DNA of 7,819 bases from SZUA-365 sp034002405 (GTDB taxonomy: Bacteria > Bacteroidota > Ignavibacteria > SZUA-365), in NCBI GenBank assembly GCA_034002405.1, contig JAVFAS010000098.1:1-7819 (forward strand). The letters are read 5' to 3'. The notes under the pieces are model-generated. The model was not told where the DNA came from, did not search any database, and was given only the letters and a program-made list of their open reading frames with translations. Made by a program: the position numbers and the translations under genes. Shown in pieces: positions 1-5,368 of this stretch; position 1 is the stretch's first letter; each line of letters opens with the position of its first letter.

Positions 1-3
1 GTC

Positions 4-19
4 TGTGATTATAATCACA
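4..19. promoter_or_regulatory. Perfect 16-bp palindrome, CRP- or Rex-type operator candidate
   Basis: TGTGATTATAATCACA equals its own reverse complement. The half-sites TGTGA-N6-TCACA match the classic CRP consensus and also the core of the Rex (NADH-sensing repressor) operator, TTGTGA-N6-TCACAA, of which 17 of 18 positions are met if flanking bases 3 and 20 are counted. The AT-rich centre contains a perfect TATAAT (10-15), so a bound protein could cover a promoter -10 element. The site lies 235 bp before the subtilase start and at the window edge, so it could equally control a gene to the left. The palindrome is seen directly; the regulator and target are inferred. Confidence 0.5.
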
Positions 20-105
20 AAGAGATTTTATTATGCAATCGTGGCAACGGTGGCGGTGTCCGGGTTCCCGGCAGAAAAATGGGAGTGGGAAACGGCATTT
101 TTTTT

Positions 106-135
106 CTGGCATGTTGCGCGGAAAGGACGTATACT
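106..135 (+). promoter_or_regulatory. Possible sigma70-type promoter of the subtilase gene
   Basis: TATACT at 130-135 matches five of six bases of the -10 consensus. CTGGCA at 106-111 matches four of six bases of the -35 consensus, with an 18-bp spacer. Transcription would start near 142 and give a leader of about 110 nt. That leader would contain a small hairpin, CGGAAC/GTTCCG at 217-230, just before the Shine-Dalgarno. The -35 is weak, so this is a candidate only. Confidence 0.3.
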
Positions 136-239
136 GGCACGGATTACAACCGCAAGGCTTTTTCCGTCCCACAGGCGATTCCTTTTGATGAGTCAGCACG
201 CATGCGTGCGCCCGGACGGAACCCGTTCCGATGTTCACC

Positions 240-245
240 AAGGAG
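240..245 (+). promoter_or_regulatory. Shine-Dalgarno that fixes the subtilase start
   Basis: AAGGAG lies 8 nt before the ATG at 254. The reading frame is open back to position 5, so the start must be chosen. Only the ATG at 254 combines a strong ribosome-binding site with a lipoprotein signal peptide immediately after it. Confidence 0.8.
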
Positions 246-253
246 ATACAGCA

Positions 254-2071
254 ATGAAACGTTTCCCCCTCCTTCCCGTGCTTGCCCTGCTGCTCTTCGC
301 CGCATGCAGCGAACAACCATCCGGTCCCGCGCCCGAGCAAACCGGCCGGCTCGACAAGGTCGTGTCCGTCGATCCTTCGGGGAGCGATGTTGATCTGAAG
401 GACCGCTACATCGTCGTGTTCAAGGAGTCCGTCGGCAACGTCGACCAGCTCGTCGACGAGATGACGCGCGGGAACGGCAGCACGGTGCATTATCGCTACC
501 GGCACACGATCAAGGGCTTCGCCGCGACCCTGCCTCCGCAGGCGCTGGAAGGACTCCGCCGCAATCCGAATATTGCATCCATCACGCCGGACGCAATGAT
601 GTACGCGGTCGGCACGCAGTCGCCCGTTCCGAGCTGGGGCCTCGACCGCATCGACCAGACCACGCCGTCCCTGAACAATAGCTTCACCTATCCCAACGAT
701 GGCAGCGGCGTGACGGTGTATATCATCGACACGGGCATCCTGTATGGCCATCAGGAATTCGGTGGCCGGGCGAGCTTCGGCTTCGATGCCTTCGGCGGAA
801 ACGGCTCCGACCTCAACGGCCACGGCACGCATGTCGCCGGCACCGTCGGCGGAACGACCGTCGGCGTCGCGAAAAACGTGAATCTGATTTCCGTCCGCGT
901 CCTCGACCGCCGCGGATCAGGCTCCACCGCGGGTGTCATCGCGGGTGTGGATTGGGTCGCCGGGCACAATTCCGGCACCGCCGTGGCGAATATGTCCCTC
1001 GGCGGGGGATTCTATCAGCCGCTCAACGATGCCGTGGCGGATGCCGTCCTCGATGGCGTGACCTTCTGTGTCGCGGCGGGAAATGAAAGCACGCTGGCCT
1101 CGACCAAATCGCCCGCGAGCGAGCTCTCGGCCATCACCGTCGGCGCCACCGCCAGCGGGGATATCTGGGCAAGTTACTCGAACTACGGATCCGTCGTGGA
1201 TATACTCGCGCCGGGTACCGGCATTTACTCCGCCTGGAAAAGCTCCACCACCTCGTACAATACCATCTCCGGTACTTCGATGGCGTCGCCGCATGTCGCC
1301 GGTGTCGCGGCACTGTACCTCGCCGCCAATCCCGGCAGCGCGCCGGCCACGGTGCGGAACGCACTGGTGAACAACGCACCGGCCGTGAGTGTCGTGCGAC
1401 TCCCGTCCAACACCACGAACAAGATCGTGTACACCGGGTTCATCGGTGGCGGCACGCCGCCGACTCCGCCCGCGGATCCGACGAATCTCGCCGCGGCGGC
1501 CGTGGCATACAATCAGATCAATCTGAGCTGGAACGACAACGCGACGAACGAGACGAATTATTACATCGAGCAATCCCCGGATGGAACGAGCTCATGGCAG
1601 CAGATCGCATCCCTCGGTGCCGATGTCGAGAGCTACAGCGTGACCGGACTGAGCGCGAACACGACCTATTATTTCCGTGTCCGCGCGGGAAACGGTGGCG
1701 GCTATTCCGGGTACTCGAACACCGCGAACGCGCAAACGCTCTCGCAGCCCTCGCAGACGGAGGTGTGGATCTCGAACGTGAGCACGTCCTCCGCCTGGTC
1801 GAATTCCGTGATCTGGAACGCCACGCTTGCGGTCACCGTGACCGCCGCCGCGAATGCTCCCGTCCCGAATGCCACGGTGTTCTTCACCTGGAACGGTGGC
1901 AGTGGAAGCGCGATCACCGATATGAATGGCGTCGCGACCATCACCACGGGTGGACTCAACAGCAAGAAGGTCGCGAGCATCCAGATGGATGTGAGTACGG
2001 TCTCCGGGAGCAATCTCAGCTATCAAGGGGACAACGGGCTGCTGCCCGTCACCGTGAATAAACCGAATTGA
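254..2071 (+). CDS. Lipoprotein-type subtilisin-family (S8) serine protease with FN3 and Ig-like domains
   Basis: A 605-aa exported serine endopeptidase, probably made as an inactive precursor. Residues 1-18 form a lipoprotein signal peptide (MKRF, hydrophobic core, LFAAC with lipidated Cys18; Phe at -3 is slightly unusual). Residues about 50-117 resemble the inhibitor I9 propeptide (DRYIVVFK, then a GFAATL segment), which is normally cleaved after folding. The S8 domain spans about 125-395: Asp159 (IIDTG), His190 (GHGTHVAGT), oxyanion Asn277 (AAGNES) and nucleophile Ser342 (GTSMASPHVAG). All key residues are present, so it should be active. The style is proteinase K/aqualysin-like, but only one Cys (272) follows Cys18, so no disulfides. 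A Gly/Thr/Pro linker (397-407) leads to an FN3 domain (about 408-497), then an Ig-like domain (about 502-603, PVPNATV and NGVATI) of a kind often found C-terminal to such proteases. No membrane segment follows the signal peptide. It appears monocistronic: a strong terminator follows. The substrate is unknown; the lipobox suggests an envelope or surface location. Confidence 0.93.
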   Translation: MKRFPLLPVLALLLFAACSEQPSGPAPEQTGRLDKVVSVDPSGSDVDLKDRYIVVFKESVGNVDQLVDEMTRGNGSTVHYRYRHTIKGFAATLPPQALEGLRRNPNIASITPDAMMYAVGTQSPVPSWGLDRIDQTTPSLNNSFTYPNDGSGVTVYIIDTGILYGHQEFGGRASFGFDAFGGNGSDLNGHGTHVAGTVGGTTVGVAKNVNLISVRVLDRRGSGSTAGVIAGVDWVAGHNSGTAVANMSLGGGFYQPLNDAVADAVLDGVTFCVAAGNESTLASTKSPASELSAITVGATASGDIWASYSNYGSVVDILAPGTGIYSAWKSSTTSYNTISGTSMASPHVAGVAALYLAANPGSAPATVRNALVNNAPAVSVVRLPSNTTNKIVYTGFIGGGTPPTPPADPTNLAAAAVAYNQINLSWNDNATNETNYYIEQSPDGTSSWQQIASLGADVESYSVTGLSANTTYYFRVRAGNGGGYSGYSNTANAQTLSQPSQTEVWISNVSTSSAWSNSVIWNATLAVTVTAAANAPVPNATVFFTWNGGSGSAITDMNGVATITTGGLNSKKVASIQMDVSTVSGSNLSYQGDNGLLPVTVNKPN

Positions 2072-2097
2072 CGATCGGAAATATCCGATTGATGTTC

Positions 2098-2127
2098 CGG
2101 GCCGTCCAAGAGGGCGGCCCGTTTTTT
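2098..2127 (+). terminator. Intrinsic terminator of the subtilase gene
   Basis: A 10-bp GC-rich stem (CGGGCCGTCC 2098-2107 with GGGCGGCCCG 2112-2121, one G-T wobble) with loop AAGA is followed directly by six T residues (2122-2127). A weaker 6-bp hairpin, ATCGGA/TCCGAT at 2074-2089, lies between the stop codon and this stem. The structure separates the subtilase transcript from the helicase gene. Confidence 0.9.
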
Positions 2128-2136
2128 GAGAGGGAG

Positions 2137-2180
2137 GGAATGATAGGAATGAAGGAAATGAGGGAAATGAGGGAAATGAA
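2137..2180 (+). repeat. Purine-rich 9-bp tandem repeats
   Basis: GGGAAATGA occurs at 2162-2170 and 2171-2179, with a one-base variant at 2153-2161 and shorter relatives (GGAATGA) at 2138 and 2146. The array sits in a longer stretch, 2121-2193, that has no C on the + strand. It lies between the subtilase terminator and the helicase promoter. One frame is open through it (MKEMREMREMK) but gives only repeat peptide, with no ribosome-binding site or family signature, so I do not call a gene. Confidence 0.7.
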
Positions 2181-2196
2181 GGGGGGAAGATTTCCC

Positions 2197-2225
2197 TTGG
2201 AATCGGAGTTGGGGCGTCCTATATT
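2197..2225 (+). promoter_or_regulatory. Probable sigma70-type promoter of the helicase gene
   Basis: TTGGAA (2197-2202) and TATATT (2220-2225) are separated by 17 bp, the optimal spacing. They match four of six and five of six consensus bases respectively. The position, between an upstream terminator and the next gene, fits well. Transcription would start near 2232. Confidence 0.55.
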
Positions 2226-2425
2226 AGAGACTGCTGCAAGAAGCAGCGCCCGCCTCTGACTTCCCCTTACTGAATATCGGACGCGGAATTACGAGATTCG
2301 CTCTCCGGTGTTCGGCCCTCCAGGAACCGCAACATTTCGAAGCCACAGTAATAACACAGCGCCCGTGCAACCGGGCCCGGCTTCCGGCGGAGTTGCGCTT
2401 CTGAACTTTTTATACAAGGATTTAC
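2226..2425 (+). promoter_or_regulatory. Long 5' leader of the helicase gene with possible hairpins
   Basis: If the promoter at 2197-2225 is used, the helicase mRNA has a leader of about 195 nt. It contains no convincing gene. Visible structure: a short hairpin GCTGC/GCAGC at 2233-2247 near the predicted start; and a 7-bp stem GTGCAAC (2365-2371) with GTTGCGC (2392-2398, one G-T pair) enclosing CCGG/CCGG at 2377-2387. An AAGGA Shine-Dalgarno lies at 2416-2420, 5 nt before the ATG, in an AT-rich, unstructured context. No known riboswitch class is recognised. Regulation through the leader is only inferred from its length. Confidence 0.35.
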
Positions 2426-4171
2426 ATGACTTTCGAGAACCTCGGACTGTCCGAGTCCGTCCTGCGCGGTGTGCGCGCGGTCGGCTACTCTGTTCCCACG
2501 GAAATTCAGGCCCTCGCCATTCCCCCCGCGCTGAGCGGCTCCGACGTGATCGGACGCGCCAAGACGGGCTCGGGAAAAACCGCGGCCTTCATCCTCCCGA
2601 CCATCGACCGCCTGCTGACAGGCGGACAGCGGACGCCCCGCGGCGTGCGTGCGTTGGTCCTCACCCCGACGCGCGAACTCGCGCAGCAGGTCGCCGACGC
2701 GACCTTCACCTATGCCCGTCATCTCAAGTTCCGCGGGGACGCGATGTACGGCGGCGTGAGCATCGAACCGCAATTCAAACGGCTGCAGCATGGCATCGAC
2801 ATTCTCGCCGCCACGCCCGGCCGTCTGCTCGACCATATCGAACGCGGCAGCGTCGATCTCTCGCGCTGCGAGGTGCTGATCGTCGACGAAGCCGACCGCA
2901 TGTTCGACATGGGCTTCATCAATGATGTCAAGCGCATCATCGCGAAACTCCCGAAGCAGCGGCAGACGCTGCTGTTCTCGGCCACCATGTCGAAGGAAGT
3001 GCGCACGCTCACCGCGTCGATCATGCATCAGCCCGTCTTCGTCGAAGTCGGCGTCGAGGGCAATCCCGCCGAGTCGGTGCGCCAGCATTTCTTCTCGGTG
3101 CAGAAACAGGACAAATTCGATTTCCTCGCCCATCTGCTCAACGAGAAAAACGAGAAAATGGAAAGTGTGCTGGTTTTCTCGCGCACCAAGCACGGCGCCA
3201 ACAAAATCGCCAAGCGCCTCACGCGCGCCGGCGTGGTCACGGGCGTGCTGCATTCGGACCGCTCGCAGAGCCAGCGCCAGCAGGCGCTCGACAGCTTCAA
3301 ACAGGGACGGCTTCGCGTGTTGATCGCCACCGACATCGCCGCACGCGGCATCGACGTGGTCGGCATCTCGCATGTGATCAATTTCGACACACCGAATTTC
3401 GCCGAGGATTATGTGCATCGCATCGGCCGCACCGGCCGCGCCGACGCCACCGGCGACGCCATCACCTTCGTCGCGCAGGATGAGAAGGATCACCTCCGTC
3501 GTATCGAGCGCTTCGTCGGCAAACGCTATGACGTCCAGGCACTGCCGAAAAACATGGTACGCACCGATCCCACCGCCGAAGTCGCCGTCCCGCCGCAACT
3601 CGCCAACGGCCGCGGGAACGCACCGCGTGGTGATGCGAAGCGCAACGATGCGAAACGCAACGATGCGAACCGTCGCGACGTGAAACGTGGCAACCGCCGC
3701 GAATTCACGCGTGATGGCGAACGCACCCGTGAGGGTGAATTCACGCGTGATGGCGAATTCAAGCGCACGGGCGATTTCAAACGCAACGGTGAAACCAAAC
3801 GCACCGGTGAATTCAAGCGCACGGGTGAATTCAAGCGCAACGGCGAGTTCACGCGAAAGAGCGACACCAAACGGACGGACGCGAAGCGGACCGACGAACG
3901 CGACGGCAACCGCTTCGACAGCCGTGACGAACACCGCCCGTCGCGCGACACGCGGAACACCCCGGACCTCGTGAATGAAAGCGCGCCGTTCGACGGACAC
4001 GCGCGCTACGGTGGGGGAAAGAAACGTCCCGCCCCGCAACGCAAGGTGAAGGGCACCACGGTCCCGCACAAGGTGAACGGCAAGGGCGGCCGCAAGGAGA
4101 ATCCCAACGGCTTCACCGCCCGTCCGCACTCCGACGCCGACGACCGTCGCCGCGACCCGCGCTTCGCGTAA
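2426..4171 (+). CDS. rhlE: DEAD-box ATP-dependent RNA helicase, RhlE type, with repeat-rich basic tail
   Basis: A 581-aa helicase that should unwind or remodel short RNA duplexes in the cytoplasm, for example during ribosome assembly, RNA decay or cold growth. All core motifs are present: Phe3 and Gln28 of the Q motif, AKTGSGKT (45-52, motif I), PTRELA (81-86), TPGR (130-133), DEAD (154-157), SAT (185-187), ATDIAARGID (301-310) and HRIGRTGR (331-338). The two RecA-like lobes end near residue 365. Residues about 395-581 form a long, very basic, low-complexity tail: four pentapeptide units (403-422), ten hexapeptide units (426-485), then a Lys/Arg/Gly-rich end. Such tails usually bind RNA non-specifically and vary between relatives. 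The start follows AAGGA by 5 nt and places the Q-motif Phe at residue 3, as in RhlE. The core is closest in style to RhlE; DeaD/CsdA is less likely because its dedicated C-terminal RNA-binding domain is not seen. It is probably a single-gene unit between two terminators. Confidence 0.92.
   Translation: MTFENLGLSESVLRGVRAVGYSVPTEIQALAIPPALSGSDVIGRAKTGSGKTAAFILPTIDRLLTGGQRTPRGVRALVLTPTRELAQQVADATFTYARHLKFRGDAMYGGVSIEPQFKRLQHGIDILAATPGRLLDHIERGSVDLSRCEVLIVDEADRMFDMGFINDVKRIIAKLPKQRQTLLFSATMSKEVRTLTASIMHQPVFVEVGVEGNPAESVRQHFFSVQKQDKFDFLAHLLNEKNEKMESVLVFSRTKHGANKIAKRLTRAGVVTGVLHSDRSQSQRQQALDSFKQGRLRVLIATDIAARGIDVVGISHVINFDTPNFAEDYVHRIGRTGRADATGDAITFVAQDEKDHLRRIERFVGKRYDVQALPKNMVRTDPTAEVAVPPQLANGRGNAPRGDAKRNDAKRNDANRRDVKRGNRREFTRDGERTREGEFTRDGEFKRTGDFKRNGETKRTGEFKRTGEFKRNGEFTRKSDTKRTDAKRTDERDGNRFDSRDEHRPSRDTRNTPDLVNESAPFDGHARYGGGKKRPAPQRKVKGTTVPHKVNGKGGRKENPNGFTARPHSDADDRRRDPRFA
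3632..3691 (+). repeat. 15-bp coding repeats (DAKRN type) in the helicase tail
   Basis: Four units of 15 bp encode DAKRN, DAKRN, DANRR and DVKRG (residues 403-422). The first two units differ at one silent base (AAG/AAA). The array adds positive charge to the start of the tail. Confidence 0.8.
3701..3880 (+). repeat. 18-bp coding repeats (EFKRTG type) in the helicase tail
   Basis: Ten contiguous 18-bp units encode EFTRDG, ERTREG, EFTRDG, EFKRTG, DFKRNG, ETKRTG, EFKRTG, EFKRNG, EFTRKS and DTKRTD (residues 426-485). Units at 3701 and 3737 are identical in DNA (GAATTCACGCGTGATGGC); other units differ by silent and coding changes. Every unit keeps an acid at position 1 (E or D) and Arg at position 4, and most keep Phe at position 2. 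The nucleotide-level periodicity points to growth by slippage or unequal recombination. Confidence 0.9.
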
Positions 4172-4187
4172 TCATCGCCGCAACGAT

Positions 4188-4228
4188 TATGCAAAACGCC
4201 CCGGGGTTATCCCGGGGCGTTTTGCATA
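4188..4228. terminator. Bidirectional intrinsic terminator between convergent genes
   Basis: A perfect 18-bp inverted repeat, TATGCAAAACGCCCCGGG at 4188-4205 with its complement at 4211-4228, encloses the 5-nt loop GTTAT. The GC-rich core is flanked by AAAA on one side and TTTT on the other, so on either strand the hairpin core is followed by four U residues. It begins 17 nt after the helicase stop and lies about 120 bp beyond the prmC stop, so it can serve both genes. Confidence 0.88.
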
Positions 4229-4380
4229 TCAGCCATCAGCCATTCTTCTATGAGCCATTCTCCCATCAGCCATCAGCCATTCTTCAATGAGCCATTCTCC
4301 CATCAGCCATCAGCCATTCTTCAATGAGCCATTCTCCCATCAGCCATTCTTCAATGAGCCATTCTCCCATCAGCCATCAT
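4227..4380. repeat. 37-bp tandem repeat array reaching into the 3' end of prmC
   Basis: Units lie at 4227-4263, 4264-4300 and 4301-4337 (37 bp each), 4338-4367 (30 bp, one 7-bp CATCAGC subunit missing) and a partial unit from 4368. Each full unit is two copies of CATCAGC, then CATTCTTCAATGAGC and CATTCTCC on the + strand. Unit 1 differs at its first base and has CTATG in place of CAATG. Units are contiguous, without spacers. The array fills most of the gap between the terminator and prmC, and supplies the last codons and stop codon of prmC. Confidence 0.9.
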
Positions 4381-5250
4381 TCCCACAACAACTCTCTCGA
4401 CCCCTGAATAATCCTTGATCACGTCGATATCCCGCAGCACCGATGAGAAGATTTCAACAACCGCGGGGGCTTGGCCGAAGCCGATCTCGACGGCGAGCAA
4501 GCCGTTCGGGACGAGGAGGTGCGGCAGCAGTTCGCGGATGCGGCGGTAGAACGTGAGTCCGTCGCCGTTGTCGGTGAGCGCTGTCGCGGGCTCGAAGCCG
4601 AGGATCTCGGGCTGGAGTTCGGACATGTCGCGTGCGGAGACATACGGAGGATTGCTGACGATGATATCGAACGGCCCCGCGATATCGTCGCGCTGCGCTG
4701 CGAGGATGTCATGCGGATGGAAGTCGATGCGCTCGGCCACGTTGTTCGACGCGGCGTTTTCGCGCGCGACGGCAAGAGCCGCCTCGCTGACGTCCACCGC
4801 AGTCACGCGGGCGCGAGCGAGATTCGCAGCGAGGACAATGGCGATGATACCGCTGCCGGTGCCGATGTCGAGAATGCGGAGACCGGGCTCCTTTTCTTCG
4901 GTGCCGCCGTCCGCGCGTGCGCGGTCGATGACGGCCTCGACAAGATGCTCGGTTTCGGGACGCGGGATGAGCACGGCGGGGGAGACGGAAAATTCCATTC
5001 CGAAAAACTCCGTGCTCCCGACAATGTACTGCACCGGTTCGCGCCGCAGCCGCCGGCGCACCAGTTCGCGGAAGCGCGCGAGTTCGTCGTCGGCCACTGG
5101 TTGGTCGAAGCGCAGGTAGAGCTGCAGGCGCTTCTGTCCCATCGCATGCGCGAGCAGGTATTCGGCGGAACGCTTTGCTTCGTCCACGCCTTTCTCCTCG
5201 AAAAAGGCGGTGGATTTCTTCAAGAGGGAGAGGACCGTGTCGGTGGGCAT
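4351..5250 (-). CDS. prmC: Peptide chain release factor N5-glutamine methyltransferase PrmC (HemK)
   Basis: A 299-aa S-adenosylmethionine-dependent enzyme that methylates the glutamine of the GGQ motif in release factors RF1 and RF2, improving translation termination. The N-terminal helical domain (about 1-75) is followed by the family signature LIPRPETE (94-101), the SAM-binding loop DIGTGSG (128-134), the acidic residue Asp153 (AVDVS) and the catalytic NPPY (200-203), which holds the substrate glutamine. All key residues are intact. The frame is open further upstream, to 5415, but that part translates the hairpin spacer, so the ATG at 5250 is chosen; it gives a normal N-terminus although no Shine-Dalgarno is visible. 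The family fold ends near RVVVG (286-290); the last nine residues (291-299) and the stop come from the tandem repeat. It lies 118 bp after lon on the same strand and could be cotranscribed. The usual prfA neighbour is not in view. Confidence 0.94.
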   Translation of the reverse strand: MPTDTVLSLLKKSTAFFEEKGVDEAKRSAEYLLAHAMGQKRLQLYLRFDQPVADDELARFRELVRRRLRREPVQYIVGSTEFFGMEFSVSPAVLIPRPETEHLVEAVIDRARADGGTEEKEPGLRILDIGTGSGIIAIVLAANLARARVTAVDVSEAALAVARENAASNNVAERIDFHPHDILAAQRDDIAGPFDIIVSNPPYVSARDMSELQPEILGFEPATALTDNGDGLTFYRRIRELLPHLLVPNGLLAVEIGFGQAPAVVEIFSSVLRDIDVIKDYSGVERVVVGMMADGRMAH

Positions 5251-5275
5251 GATGATGATTGATGGAGAGACGGTT

Positions 5276-5364
5276 CCGCCCCTTCGGGGCGGTGCGATCG
5301 TGTTTCGGCCGGCTTTCTGCCCAGGGCTGAAGCCCTGGGCGATGATGTTTCGCCCCATCGGGCG
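5276..5364. repeat. Three-hairpin REP-like spacer between lon and prmC
   Basis: Hairpin A is CCGCCCC-TTC-GGGGCGG (5276-5292). Hairpin B is GCCCAGGGCT-GA-AGCCCTGGGC (5319-5340), a perfect 10-bp inverted repeat. Hairpin C is CGCCC-CATC-GGGCG (5351-5364). A and C share a similar sequence. A linker recurs after A and after B: GCGATCGTGTTTCGGCC (5294-5310) and GCGATGATGTTTCGCCC (5339-5355), 14 of 17 bases identical. The element starts 4 nt beyond the lon stop. No T run follows any stem on the - strand, so these do not look like intrinsic terminators. The layout resembles repetitive extragenic palindromes; copies elsewhere in the genome cannot be checked here. Confidence 0.75.
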
Positions 5365-5368
5365 GTGA

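Noticed and set aside
107..149. Sigma54 promoter elements (TGGCAT...TTGC at 107-117, TGGCACG at 135-141).
   Set aside because: In the first the GG-to-GC distance is 8 bp instead of about 12. The second has no GC element at the required distance.
5..253. An 83-residue N-terminal extension of the subtilase.
   Set aside because: The frame is merely open. Translation from 254 has a strong Shine-Dalgarno and a proper lipoprotein signal peptide, which an extension would bury.
2068..2259. A small + strand open frame of 63 codons after the subtilase.
   Set aside because: It crosses the terminator, the 9-bp repeat and the helicase promoter, and has no ribosome-binding site or recognisable product.
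2267..4129. A 620-codon open frame on the - strand, opposite the helicase gene.
   Set aside because: It mirrors the helicase frame almost end to end. Long antisense frames are expected in GC-rich coding DNA, its repeated EFT/EFA peptides are the reverse reading of the tail repeats, and it shows no family motif.
4227..4380. A CRISPR array, suggested by the regular 37-bp repeats.
   Set aside because: The units are directly contiguous, with no unique spacers, and no cas genes are in view. It is a simple tandem repeat.
5319..5340. Hairpin B as the intrinsic terminator of lon.
   Set aside because: On the - strand the stem is followed by AGAAAGC, with no U run, and two other hairpins of similar kind lie beside it.
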